From a virus, in the IMG/VR virus record IMGVR_UViG_3300024273_001718, positions 1 to 55,369 of that record: 55,369 bases of DNA. One strand, 5' to 3'. Numbering within the stretch: the stretch's first letter is position 1; each line of letters begins with the position of its first letter. Of this stretch, positions 19,890 through 28,840 are shown one piece after another. A program made the translations under genes and the position numbers. The notes below the pieces were generated by a model, which was given only the letters and a program-made list of their open reading frames with translations, did no database searches and was not told where the DNA came from.

Positions 19890-19911
19890 TTAATCTGTGT
19901 TTTATATTTTA

Positions 19912-20508
19912 TTAGTATGTTACTGTTGCATTCATTGCAGAAACCACGTGGAATGTAGAAGTGGTTCCATTATATACAAATGTGATAGATCCGTTTTCTC
20001 CAACCTCAACAACCGTAGGTCCTTGAATGTTTGTTGCATCGAATGCAACTACTGGTGTAATTATTCCAGTACCTGTTAATACTGGTGTTCCATCAATAAT
20101 AAATGTAACGTGTTGTCCATCTTCTGCTGCAGGAAGTGCAATTGCTGAAGCAAATGCAGTTGCATCCAATACATAAACAGAAGAGTCATATCCTACTGAA
20201 GGAATTACACTAATACTATCCTCTAATTTAGTAACTAATCCACTGTTTAACGTAACCTTATCATTAAAGATAGATGCAACATTTGCTGTAATATCTGTGG
20301 TAGAAACCAAAAATGTATCTATCACACCATTATTTACTCTCAAAGTTCCACCTTTAACTTCTCCTGTTAAGGCTAATGTTTGCGTTGTTGTGTTTAACAC
20401 TGCTGCAAAATTACCAAGCTCGGTATTTAATGCATTGAAATTGTTATTAATCACAATTCTTGATGAGGAAACGCTGTCGGTTCCTAAAATCGTTGTTATA
20501 CTTGCCAT
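19912..20508 (-). CDS. Small fibre- or whisker-like protein
   Basis: 198 residues, very rich in Thr, Val, Ala and Asn. The N-terminal segment SRIVINNNFNALNTEL matches the INxNFxxL motif in the two collagen fibres downstream, which suggests a common baseplate-attachment or trimerisation element. The rest alternates like a beta-helix or beta-prism fibre (ITANVASIFNDKVTLNSG). No enzyme motif is present. It is flanked by large wedge genes, so a small fibre or fibre adaptor is likely. Confidence 0.65.
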   Translation of the reverse strand: MASITTILGTDSVSSSRIVINNNFNALNTELGNFAAVLNTTTQTLALTGEVKGGTLRVNNGVIDTFLVSTTDITANVASIFNDKVTLNSGLVTKLEDSISVIPSVGYDSSVYVLDATAFASAIALPAAEDGQHVTFIIDGTPVLTGTGIITPVVAFDATNIQGPTVVEVGENGSITFVYNGTTSTFHVVSAMNATVTY

Positions 20509-20509
20509 T

Positions 20510-23272
20510 TTAAATGATTCTTAATATATTTTTATTTATTTTGTTTTTATTCCCATTAACATCCTTTAATTCAAGTTCAACGGTGTAATCTCCTTTGTAC
20601 TTGAATAGATATGTTAGCCATATATTACTATAATATATATCACCTACATTTTCGCTATTGTTTTTTAGCGTCCATTGTTGCGAAACGATACCTGGCATTT
20701 TAGTAGTATCATATGAAAATGTAACATGATTTAACATATTTACTTCCATATGAGAATCTATAATACAAATATCATTAAAATCTGGATTGTAACTTGTAAA
20801 ATGAATCTCAGACCCGGTTACAATTGAACCACCCTGTGGATTATTAAATCCAACCTGATAAAAATCATGAGTTCTTGAAGGTTCCTCTCCAACCGCTAAT
20901 ATATAGAAACACTCATCCTCGATGCCATCTCCATTATTATCAATCAAAATTGGATTGTAATTAAATTTAGTTAATATTGGATGGGTAATAGGATCTAAGT
21001 TATTAAGTTCATTCGCAACTGATTGCCACCCTGCTAAATCGGTTGAATCCGAAGGATATGCTGTAGTTATTGTATATAAATCTGTTATGTCTAAATTAGT
21101 TCCCGGATCTACTTGTTTTATTTCAAACGCATATCCATTTAAATATCCTTGATCTTGTCTAATATCAAATTTAAAGGATGAATTTATGTCAGCCCCAACT
21201 CTCATCATATTCCAGTTAACTTCAGATCCATCATTCCATACATGGGTTCTAAGTTCTTTCCATTGATATGGTCCAGGTGTTTCGCTAAACCCGGTGATTG
21301 AATTACTATCAACATATCTTCTAACTGTTGAAAACTCTTCACCATCTTCGGCGTCATGGACGTAATTTGCCCTGTCAAGGGTTAAATAATATGTAGCAAT
21401 AATACTATCAACATCCGCTGTATTTTCTCTAGACCAATCCCAATCACTTCCTGCTTTACCCCAATCATAATTGTATTGATTCCAGTTTAATTGTGGAAGC
21501 ATTCTTTGGAATAGTCCATATACTTCAACATTCTTATTTTTAACTTCAAAGTAATTCTCTTCTCTCCAAGAACTTCTTACATTGTATAAATCAAATATAG
21601 CAAGTTCTACTGAGTACATTCCAGTAAACGGTAAAACCACAGGGAATTGTTGGTAGCCTGGGTGAAATACATCAAAGGCATCCCAATATCCAATCTTACC
21701 TCTAAAGGTTTTCAAATAATTGTTAGGACCTTTAACTACCCATTCCATTTCATAAATACCCTGATTCCACCAATTGTTCCAAGTTAATAGATGATTTCCA
21801 GTGTTATCTGCGTCCATGTAAGTGAATTCGGCTGAATCCCATGAATCTATAAATGAATCTGCATTTAATACAACAGGGCAACCTACAGGTATGCCTGTCA
21901 ATGTGTTAAAGGTAGACATGTCAGTATCATAATATCCATTATAATAATCGATAATTGATTGTGCAATTTCTTCTCTATCAGTTTCACCTAAAGCAGCAAA
22001 GTCCTGATTAATTCCAGTAAGTCTATAATCTACTTTTCTAAGATCTTCAATAAATAATTGTCTCTTCTCTGGAAATCTACTAAACTCTACGTTAGAACCA
22101 GCTTCCTGTACTTTAATACTATGTTGGTTGGTCCACACATTTTGATTAAATTGAGAAAAGTAATCTCCCTCTCCAGTAATATCTATGATTTTAGCCTGTA
22201 ATGGTAGATATTGTTTTTGTAGTTTATTCTTTAATCCATATAATTTAATTAAAACCTCATCAGGAGAATAGTCAGTAGATTCCTTTACGGTTGGGATATC
22301 CCATTCGTCAACTCCTCCATCTGCCTCATTTAATCTATAAACTAGTGAGAATCTACTTGTCTTTTTAAGGTTAGAACTTGGTAGTTCATTGCCCTTATTT
22401 TTGTCTGCTAAAAATCCAACAGTGTCCTGTCCTGGAACTGCAACTGCTTTTAATTTTCCAAAGTTCTCACTCTGTTCATTGATATTTAGCCAATATTCTT
22501 TAATTGTTATTTTATCATAACCAAAGAAATCTATCGCATTTAATATTGCTTTGTAAGTTCCAATAAATGGCTTGATTTGGCTGGCCTGTAATAATAACTC
22601 TTTGCGTTTTTCATTCATTAAAATCCAGTCTGGAGATAACTCCTTAATGTCTGAATCTTTTAATATCATATAATCTTCTGGAGTAAGAGTCATTCCTATA
22701 TTTGATAATAGGACCGCAAGCCTTTCATCTTCCTCTTCAGTTTCTCCATAAATTCGGATAGTTGCAACTAAAGTATCAACACCATCAACAACCTCTGTAA
22801 TATCAAGAAGTCTGGTGTGGTAATTGTCAACATTACTCATAAGGGCAATGTTACATTTAATAGGATCCATTGGAAGAGTTCCTCCAATTATTTTAAACCC
22901 ATTAGTATTAGTACCAACTGCAACTCCAGCATCTAATAGGCTAGAGCTTTGTTCTTCGATCTTTTTAATTTCTAATCTACCATCAACTTCGCTTGCACCA
23001 TACATAAAAATGTCTTCACTAAATTCATATCCACTAAAGAACTTAAATTTAAATGAAGTTGGTAAAGCATTCTCTGAAATTGGTGTAGTATACTTGGTGT
23101 TTCCCAGCTGACCTTGAACTTCCTCCAATATATAAATTGTAAGAGTTTCATATAGTCCTGTAGAAACCGCTGGTAGATAACAAACACCCTCCCATATATT
23201 CGTATCGGAATTATATAGAAGGTTTAGGTCGTTTGATTCACTATCAAAAAATCTTAATTTATTATATGCCAT
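20510..23272 (-). CDS. gp7-like baseplate wedge protein with PKD-like domains
   Basis: 920 residues. It follows gp6 in gene order, as gp7 does in T4 (1032 residues). A helical segment near residues 215-250 (ELLLQASQIKPFIGTYKAI) followed by FFGYDKITIKEYW resembles the region of gp7-type and P2 gpI-type wedge proteins that packs on gp6. About residues 470-580 and the last 80 residues look like PKD/Ig-type beta domains, each ending in a YSVELAIFD or YTVELELKD strand. The wedge assignment rests mainly on order and that helical region; the PKD call is by pattern. Confidence 0.65.
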   Translation of the reverse strand: MAYNKLRFFDSESNDLNLLYNSDTNIWEGVCYLPAVSTGLYETLTIYILEEVQGQLGNTKYTTPISENALPTSFKFKFFSGYEFSEDIFMYGASEVDGRLEIKKIEEQSSSLLDAGVAVGTNTNGFKIIGGTLPMDPIKCNIALMSNVDNYHTRLLDITEVVDGVDTLVATIRIYGETEEEDERLAVLLSNIGMTLTPEDYMILKDSDIKELSPDWILMNEKRKELLLQASQIKPFIGTYKAILNAIDFFGYDKITIKEYWLNINEQSENFGKLKAVAVPGQDTVGFLADKNKGNELPSSNLKKTSRFSLVYRLNEADGGVDEWDIPTVKESTDYSPDEVLIKLYGLKNKLQKQYLPLQAKIIDITGEGDYFSQFNQNVWTNQHSIKVQEAGSNVEFSRFPEKRQLFIEDLRKVDYRLTGINQDFAALGETDREEIAQSIIDYYNGYYDTDMSTFNTLTGIPVGCPVVLNADSFIDSWDSAEFTYMDADNTGNHLLTWNNWWNQGIYEMEWVVKGPNNYLKTFRGKIGYWDAFDVFHPGYQQFPVVLPFTGMYSVELAIFDLYNVRSSWREENYFEVKNKNVEVYGLFQRMLPQLNWNQYNYDWGKAGSDWDWSRENTADVDSIIATYYLTLDRANYVHDAEDGEEFSTVRRYVDSNSITGFSETPGPYQWKELRTHVWNDGSEVNWNMMRVGADINSSFKFDIRQDQGYLNGYAFEIKQVDPGTNLDITDLYTITTAYPSDSTDLAGWQSVANELNNLDPITHPILTKFNYNPILIDNNGDGIEDECFYILAVGEEPSRTHDFYQVGFNNPQGGSIVTGSEIHFTSYNPDFNDICIIDSHMEVNMLNHVTFSYDTTKMPGIVSQQWTLKNNSENVGDIYYSNIWLTYLFKYKGDYTVELELKDVNGNKNKINKNILRII

Positions 23273-23274
23273 TT

Positions 23275-23544
23275 TTACTTAACTTTTTTGTCTCCCTTTT
23301 TGTGAGTGTAAGACTTATATGATTTTAGATATGTAACTGAATCAACCCAGTCTGCAATGACATGCTGAATCATAATAACAAAATCGTTCATTTGATTGTT
23401 TCGTTGGATGTATTTAGAAACAGAGTTAATAAGAATATTGGTTCTATAATTATTACCAACATTTTTTCTTGCATCCATTGCTGATAATCTACTTTCGTAA
23501 GATTTTACTTTACGTACTTTAAATAAATTACTAAATAAATCCAT
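23275..23544 (-). CDS. Small basic protein between gp6 and gp7-like genes
   Basis: 89 residues, basic (many Lys and Arg) and helical, with a long amphipathic stretch (ILINSVSKYIQRNNQMNDFVIMIQHVIADWV) and a Lys-rich end. It overlaps the stop of the gp6 gene by one base and ends two bases before the gp7-like gene, so it is co-translated with the wedge. It could be a wedge assembly factor, but no family is recognised. Confidence 0.65.
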   Translation of the reverse strand: MDLFSNLFKVRKVKSYESRLSAMDARKNVGNNYRTNILINSVSKYIQRNNQMNDFVIMIQHVIADWVDSVTYLKSYKSYTHKKGDKKVK

Positions 23545-25364
23545 TATATTGCTTTTCTATTTTGTGCTTGTATTCTACTGAATATTGTGTTAGGAACTGC
23601 AGGCTCATCAAAGTAAATTGAAAGTGCTGCCATCTCTCCCATTTTTACGTCATCTAAAACAGTAGAACCATCTCTATCTTTCCATCCACCTCTAAATAAT
23701 GCAACCTCTTCTTTTTCTAAAAGAATATCTCCAAACGAATCCAAGTTAATTACATTCTCAGGTAGAGCTTCTCCTTGTGCAAAATTAACATTTGTCCTTG
23801 TAACTGTTCTCTTAAAGAAAACATATTTTTGTTTGCCATTTCCTATTTCCTCAAGGACAGGTGTACTTGGAGTCACTGTAACAGTTTCACTGATATAATA
23901 TCCATTTCTCCTTGCAGTTTCTTCAGCCTCCGAAACAAATCTTACATTTACTGAATCAATACCTTCAACACCCTCTAAAAGTGCAATGATGTCTGATTTT
24001 GGCAAACGATCTCTTCGTGTAATATTAATTAAATAGTCTGAAATCTTAGAACGAATCGCAGTGTATAAATTTGTTTTGTCATATCCTTCAAAATATCTAA
24101 CCTTAACATCCATTCTAAAGAACTGAACCTTAGGCTCAACTACCTTTACTTCAGTTGTAACCATTTGTTGCCCTGATTTTTCAAGTACATTTAAGATTCC
24201 ATTGATCTCGCCTTCCGAGAAGAAAAACTCTTCTTGATTAAGGTTGAAGTAATCATTATTTTTAGAAAGTTTTCTGGCAGTGTCAGGGAGCATAAACAAA
24301 TATATCACATTGTCATCGTCAATATAACCATCATCTGTTGTATTATAAACATCTAAGTATGAAAACATACCATATCTTGAAAGGAATGCCTCGTAGTTCT
24401 CTGGTGTTGCTAGAACAAAAGAGTGACTTTGCATTGGTGCAATTAACTTTGTAAGTTCAACCGATTCTGGATCAGATCCCATCACAGGAGCTGTCATAAA
24501 CGATGATTCAAGCAATTGATTCAAGTTGTATGTATTTCCTAGTGAATCGAATCCTTCTGTTTCGAATTTAAAATTAAGATCTTTAGAACCAGATAAATTA
24601 CCTTTAGTTCCATCTGTGATTAAGTATTCTACCTCAATAGTTGCTCCTTCTACTGGAATTTCTCCAAATGAACCATTACCAAAATAAATATCTAAACCAC
24701 CTGAAATTCCTGTTTTAACCAAATATCCTTTGGTCCCACGCTTCATATCATATAGAGAATCATATTTAGTCCATGGTACACTATTAACACTTACTTTAAC
24801 AGAATCATGGTCTGTATTCTTTTTAATAATTAAATTGAAAGATTGTAAGTTTTGACCAGTACCAGTAACTATTTGCTTCTCAATTTTACCCTGAATTACA
24901 GGGATATAAATATATGAAGGGTTACTTTTCTCAATTCTAAATTGATCGCTATTGGTTTTTAATAAGTATTGTAGATTATTTTTACTTGCTTTAATAATTG
25001 TATTTGCTGGAATATTGATGGCATCTCCTGCAATTTCGTTAAATGCGCTTGTGTTTAATCTAACTCTAATCTCTCCAACAGCTGAACTTCCTCTAAATGC
25101 GTCATGACCAGCAAGTCTCGCAAGCCCATATATTGATTCAGGGTTTTGAGCTGTTAATATGTTTTGTTCAACTGTTGCATCCTCAATATAAAAGAATATT
25201 AAGTTTGAAAGCTCTGCCAACACTTCGAGTATTTGAGCAAATGGTGAAGCTGTAGTAAATAACTCACCACCTCTACCATACAGTCTACTAATATATGTTT
25301 TAGTATCTGCCAACATTTCGCTAGCCTTAATTCTAGCGGTTGATAAAAATTTTAATTCTGCCAT
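23544..25364 (-). CDS. 6: Baseplate wedge protein gp6 (baseplate J-like)
   Basis: 606 residues (T4 gp6 has 660). The N-terminus has the AELSNLIFFYIEDATVEQNILTA-type helical region; the middle has the NIPANTIIKASKNNLQYLL pattern characteristic of the baseplate J/gp6 family (an addition of beta strands after an inner helix). In T4, gp6 dimers form the ring that joins the wedges and drives the hexagon-to-star change. It lies directly after gp25, as expected for a T4-type wedge operon. Confidence 0.85.
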   Translation of the reverse strand: MAELKFLSTARIKASEMLADTKTYISRLYGRGGELFTTASPFAQILEVLAELSNLIFFYIEDATVEQNILTAQNPESIYGLARLAGHDAFRGSSAVGEIRVRLNTSAFNEIAGDAINIPANTIIKASKNNLQYLLKTNSDQFRIEKSNPSYIYIPVIQGKIEKQIVTGTGQNLQSFNLIIKKNTDHDSVKVSVNSVPWTKYDSLYDMKRGTKGYLVKTGISGGLDIYFGNGSFGEIPVEGATIEVEYLITDGTKGNLSGSKDLNFKFETEGFDSLGNTYNLNQLLESSFMTAPVMGSDPESVELTKLIAPMQSHSFVLATPENYEAFLSRYGMFSYLDVYNTTDDGYIDDDNVIYLFMLPDTARKLSKNNDYFNLNQEEFFFSEGEINGILNVLEKSGQQMVTTEVKVVEPKVQFFRMDVKVRYFEGYDKTNLYTAIRSKISDYLINITRRDRLPKSDIIALLEGVEGIDSVNVRFVSEAEETARRNGYYISETVTVTPSTPVLEEIGNGKQKYVFFKRTVTRTNVNFAQGEALPENVINLDSFGDILLEKEEVALFRGGWKDRDGSTVLDDVKMGEMAALSIYFDEPAVPNTIFSRIQAQNRKAI

Positions 25365-25376
25365 CTTTTTTATATT

Positions 25377-25730
25377 TTATATGTACAGCCCTATTCCATA
25401 TCTATTATCAATAGAAATATCTATATAGACTGCGTTTCTGTCTGATTCTATGGTGTATTCAACATTCACACTTACCGGAAATTTGTTAGACAATGGTATC
25501 CATGTGGATATCGCATTGGAAACTAGTCCTTGTATCATGGTATCATTATACATAAATGAATATACATAATCATCTAAGTTCAAACCAAAATCAGGACTGC
25601 CTATTACTTCTCCCTTATTGGTGAATATTAATGTTTCTATTTGTGTCAACATTAATTGAATCTCCTCACCTGATTCCATTTGATCTTCATCAAAATTAGG
25701 ATCCCCTATTGTTTTTATGTATAATTCCAT
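25377..25730 (-). CDS. 25: Baseplate wedge protein gp25 (GPW/gp25 family)
   Basis: 117 residues (T4 gp25 has 132). The sequence fits the gp25 core: an early hydrophobic strand, a QLMLTQIETLIFTNKGEVIGSPDFGLNLDDYVY segment containing the GxPxFG-type motif, and a C-terminal beta hairpin. In T4 it forms part of the inner wedge core together with gp6 and gp53 and touches the sheath. It precedes gp6 by 12 bases, the classical order. Confidence 0.9.
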   Translation of the reverse strand: MELYIKTIGDPNFDEDQMESGEEIQLMLTQIETLIFTNKGEVIGSPDFGLNLDDYVYSFMYNDTMIQGLVSNAISTWIPLSNKFPVSVNVEYTIESDRNAVYIDISIDNRYGIGLYI

Positions 25731-25745
25731 ATTTTATATATTCTT

Positions 25746-26576
25746 TTAAGAATGCATCATCCAGTCGGTACCTTCGTCACTTTTTATTTCTTCAATTACA
25801 GCTTCTAATTCAGCTTCTCCTAATCCTTGTATTAAATCAGGACTAACAGTGATATTACCAGGAAGGGCAAATCCAAAGATTCCTAATTTCTGACCTAATG
25901 ATATTTTTATTTTTGCAGCGCAATATCTAAAGAATGCTTCATCAGAAAATAATGCACATTCAGGAATAGTTTCATAAACCTCTAAAATAACATCCCTTGT
26001 TGGGGTTTCTCCCGTGAATCTAAGCTCATGAGTTAGTTGATTATATTGATAACTCAATGGATTGTGAATAATTTGTCTAGCCAAATCAAAGAAACTTTCA
26101 TTGATTACGTAGTACTGTAAATTCTCAGCAGCATCCGCTGTTTTAGAACCACCATACATTCCACCCATTAACATTCTTTCAACGGCAAAATCACCCTGTG
26201 TAAAGTTAATGTCCATTGAACCTCCCCAATTTGCTCCGGTTTGAAATAAACCATACACTGAATAAACTTCGTTTCCTCCTGTGATTGCATCCATAGCCGG
26301 AAGTGTAAAACTTCTAGTGTTTTTAAAATGATCCGTTGAAAATAGTGCAATTGGCAAAACCATGAAGTTCTCCCTAACAGAGTACTCGTAATTTTTATAG
26401 AACCATTTCTTTGCACGTTTGACAATGTTTTGTACCTCCTTTTTTGGAAGGTTCATCGGAATCATACAAGATCCTGTAATTTCATCTGCTAATTCGTTGA
26501 CAAAGGTATTAAAGCACTCAGTATCCCATGATGGATCTATTAAGCTATCATCGTTTCCTACTAGTATGTTACTCAT
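25746..26576 (-). CDS. Virion protein upstream of gp25, unknown role
   Basis: 276 residues. Features are a helical, basic segment (KKEVQNIVKRAKKWFYKNYEYS), a Gly/Met-rich loop (MLMGGMYGGSKT) and a C-terminal acidic helix (about 240-270). No membrane segment or catalytic motif is seen. It heads the gp25-gp6-gp7 run and is probably a baseplate, neck or connector component; I do not recognise a T4 counterpart. Confidence 0.6.
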   Translation of the reverse strand: MSNILVGNDDSLIDPSWDTECFNTFVNELADEITGSCMIPMNLPKKEVQNIVKRAKKWFYKNYEYSVRENFMVLPIALFSTDHFKNTRSFTLPAMDAITGGNEVYSVYGLFQTGANWGGSMDINFTQGDFAVERMLMGGMYGGSKTADAAENLQYYVINESFFDLARQIIHNPLSYQYNQLTHELRFTGETPTRDVILEVYETIPECALFSDEAFFRYCAAKIKISLGQKLGIFGFALPGNITVSPDLIQGLGEAELEAVIEEIKSDEGTDWMMHS

Positions 26577-26592
26577 TATCTTATTTTTATTT

Positions 26593-27885
26593 TTATATTA
26601 ATTTGTACTTAATGATTTCAACATCATTAAATTTTGCAAGTTTTTTATCGTATGTACCTTCTCTAAAAATACCACCATGCATTGTTCCTTTAAATACTCC
26701 TTTACCATATACATAACAATCGCTTGCAACACAAGATCCATGTACATATGATGTGTCTAATTTACTTGAATTCAGCTGAGTACTTGAATAAAAGTTACAA
26801 TAGTGAATATCTGAACCATGAATATCACATCCATACATATCACATTCTGAGAATTCTCCTCTTAAGAAACATCCAACGAATTCATACCCATGTAAATCTA
26901 CACAATACTCTAGTTTTCCACCAGATACCTGTATTCTCCCACTATCTGAATCATAATTAATGTGTCCTTTTGATAGGGTACCATGTGTAAACAATTTCAT
27001 CACATGTTCTTTAACACTTGGCCAATAAAGATCTACTACCTTTGGGTTGTCATTTAAATCTACTGTAAATTTAACATGCTTCCAATTGTCTTTGATTGTT
27101 TTCCAATCCTTACGTGCGTCAATTATTCTTTGATTTTTAGAAATTATCTTCTTAAGTTCAATTGCATTCAATCCTGAAAATTCATGGTTATCTGTTGATT
27201 TCCATAATTGTAATATGAAGCTATCGACAAGATGTAAAATTTTAGTTGTTTTCTTTTCCCAATCAGCGCCACCAACATATCTAAACTCTAAATAGTTTTT
27301 ATGTCTCTTTTCGAAATTGATACCATAGTATTTAGTATCTGGGTAGATGAAGTTTTGTTGGTTGATATATTTACCATCAAAGAAATATGTGTCCTCTTTA
27401 GGTAAAACGAATTTGATTGATTTTGCGTATGCTGAATTCTCTCTCTTTGGAAAGAATTTAAAAACCTGCTCCTCGTTAAAATCTAGAATGAATTTAAGAG
27501 TATTCATCTTAGAGATTCTATATTTATTCTCTATTTTAGATTTGTCAAAGGAAATATTCAGGTGAATCGAGGAACGGTCATTAGTATATCCATTCTCTTC
27601 AATCCATTTACACACATCGATTATCATTAATCTTGCTGCAAAATATGGAAGAGCACCTGTAACAAGTTCAAGAAGCTTTGCACCTCCCGACATATCAGGT
27701 TCTATTTTAAATTCATCTTGAGTTACTTCAAAATCACTATGTGCCTTTATCTCAACATGTATCTTTTTGCCAAGAAGCTTTGCAATTTGATCTGCAGTTT
27801 CTTGAGCTGACAAATTTGAATAAAATTCAAATTCAACACCGACTAAGGCATTTTGCAAAATGTTTGCATCGTTTAGGTTATTCAT
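26593..27885 (-). CDS. Amidoligase-family enzyme with C-terminal repeat domain
   Basis: 430 residues. The N-terminal GVEFEFY (16-22) is the metal-binding ExE signature of the amidoligase (COOH-NH2 ligase) family. A DMSGGAKLLELVTG segment (64-77), an SIHLNISF strand (106-113, His108) and YLEFRYVGG (199-206, Glu200/Arg202) fit the remaining active-site blocks. Residues about 325-410 are imperfect short repeats rich in Gly, Cys and aromatic residues, like a pentapeptide or right-handed beta-helix domain. Members of this family join carboxyl and amino groups using ATP. Here it could modify cell-wall peptides or virion proteins; the substrate is unknown. It lies among structural genes and has a promoter hairpin overlapping its start codon. 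Confidence 0.7.
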   Translation of the reverse strand: MNNLNDANILQNALVGVEFEFYSNLSAQETADQIAKLLGKKIHVEIKAHSDFEVTQDEFKIEPDMSGGAKLLELVTGALPYFAARLMIIDVCKWIEENGYTNDRSSIHLNISFDKSKIENKYRISKMNTLKFILDFNEEQVFKFFPKRENSAYAKSIKFVLPKEDTYFFDGKYINQQNFIYPDTKYYGINFEKRHKNYLEFRYVGGADWEKKTTKILHLVDSFILQLWKSTDNHEFSGLNAIELKKIISKNQRIIDARKDWKTIKDNWKHVKFTVDLNDNPKVVDLYWPSVKEHVMKLFTHGTLSKGHINYDSDSGRIQVSGGKLEYCVDLHGYEFVGCFLRGEFSECDMYGCDIHGSDIHYCNFYSSTQLNSSKLDTSYVHGSCVASDCYVYGKGVFKGTMHGGIFREGTYDKKLAKFNDVEIIKYKLI

Positions 27886-27933
27886 TTACTATTAGATATA
27901 TTAACTTACGTTAGGTTATATATCCAAGTAAAT
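27884..27933 (-). promoter_or_regulatory. Promoter-containing hairpin covering the amidoligase start codon
   Basis: ATTTACT (27884-27890, overlapping the start codon) pairs with AGTAAAT (27927-27933). Inside, GATATATTAAC (27895-27905) pairs with GTTATATATC (27915-27924) with one bulge. On the minus strand the 5' arm contains the late-type motif GATATATAA (27916-27924). Read-through RNA would lock the start codon in a stem. Confidence 0.55.
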
Positions 27934-27935
27934 AA

Positions 27936-28739
27936 CTACATCATAGAATCCAGTTTAGTTTGTAGTTTTTTAATTTGTTTAGTCCAATCGACGATTGATT
28001 GTTCTTTCCCGGTAATGTTGATTCTTTTCCAACTTTCTATTTTTTTAGCAATACCATCTTCCATCTCTTGATTGTAATATGCCTCGTCATTGTTGTAATT
28101 TTTGGCAGCATCTCTCTTTATAATCTCTGACCATGTTGGCCATTCATACCAATCGTTTTTATCTTTTAATATTTGAATGATTTCACTATCTGTTGGTTTT
28201 GAATTCATCTTAACATCTTCTAATGCCTTTGTAATTCTGGCCTCATATTGTTTAATGTCATTGTTTAACTTTTCAGCCTTAGACATTTTTTTAATCTTGT
28301 CAGAATATTCTTTCGAAATCGTAGAAGCTCCAGTTTTAGGAATGCTTGTTTTTGTAATATATCTATAATGAAGTCTTTGGATATTGTGACCACCTGCATA
28401 AATAGCTTCAGTCGCAAAATTATATGCAACTCCATCTCTCTGGATTTGTGCATTTATTTCAATATTTCCTTTAGCACTTTTACTAACGTTTAAAGAAAGT
28501 AAAGAATCAGTTGGTTGTGTATAAGTTTCAACAGCTTTAACCATATCAAAGATTAGATTAAGTCTTGCAGATTCTCTGTCATACTTAGTAAATTCTTGGT
28601 TGAATGTTTTAACAAACCATGTTTCAGTAGCAGCAACCATTTCTAAAACAGTAGGTTCTAATGCATCCAAAATAACATTAACAATATTATTTTCCTTTGA
28701 TTCGTTTAAGAACTGTGAATATGTTTTAATTTTGCTCAT
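27936..28739 (-). CDS. Protein with a capsid-targeting-like N-terminus, unknown function
   Basis: 267 residues. MSKIKTYSQFLNESKE at the start has the KxYxxFLxE pattern of the T4 capsid-targeting sequence. The body mixes helices and strands; residues about 155-267 are strongly helical, Lys/Glu-rich and probably coiled coil (about 155-190 and 245-267). No catalytic motif is seen. If the N-terminus acts as it does in T4 internal proteins, the protein would be packaged in the head and injected with DNA. Upstream is a terminator/promoter block that separates it from the S1-like gene. Confidence 0.6.
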   Translation of the reverse strand: MSKIKTYSQFLNESKENNIVNVILDALEPTVLEMVAATETWFVKTFNQEFTKYDRESARLNLIFDMVKAVETYTQPTDSLLSLNVSKSAKGNIEINAQIQRDGVAYNFATEAIYAGGHNIQRLHYRYITKTSIPKTGASTISKEYSDKIKKMSKAEKLNNDIKQYEARITKALEDVKMNSKPTDSEIIQILKDKNDWYEWPTWSEIIKRDAAKNYNNDEAYYNQEMEDGIAKKIESWKRINITGKEQSIVDWTKQIKKLQTKLDSMM

Positions 28740-28780
28740 ACGTTATATATTTGTTTTTTTAATTATAATGTAAATATAAA

Positions 28781-28840
28781 CAAAAAAGCCCAAACAAAAA
28801 AATGTTTGGGCTATTATTTTTCAAAAAGTTATTAACAATT
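28781..28840 (-). terminator. Terminator of the S1-like gene plus conserved tail motif
   Basis: A 10 bp stem AGCCCAAACA/TGTTTGGGCT (28787-28796 and 28803-28812) with a loop of six A residues (plus strand) is followed on the minus strand by a T-run. The preceding sequence AATTGTTAATAACTTTT (minus strand) recurs at three other loci. A stretch like TTTATATTTACATTATAATT follows, which may be a promoter. Confidence 0.8.
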
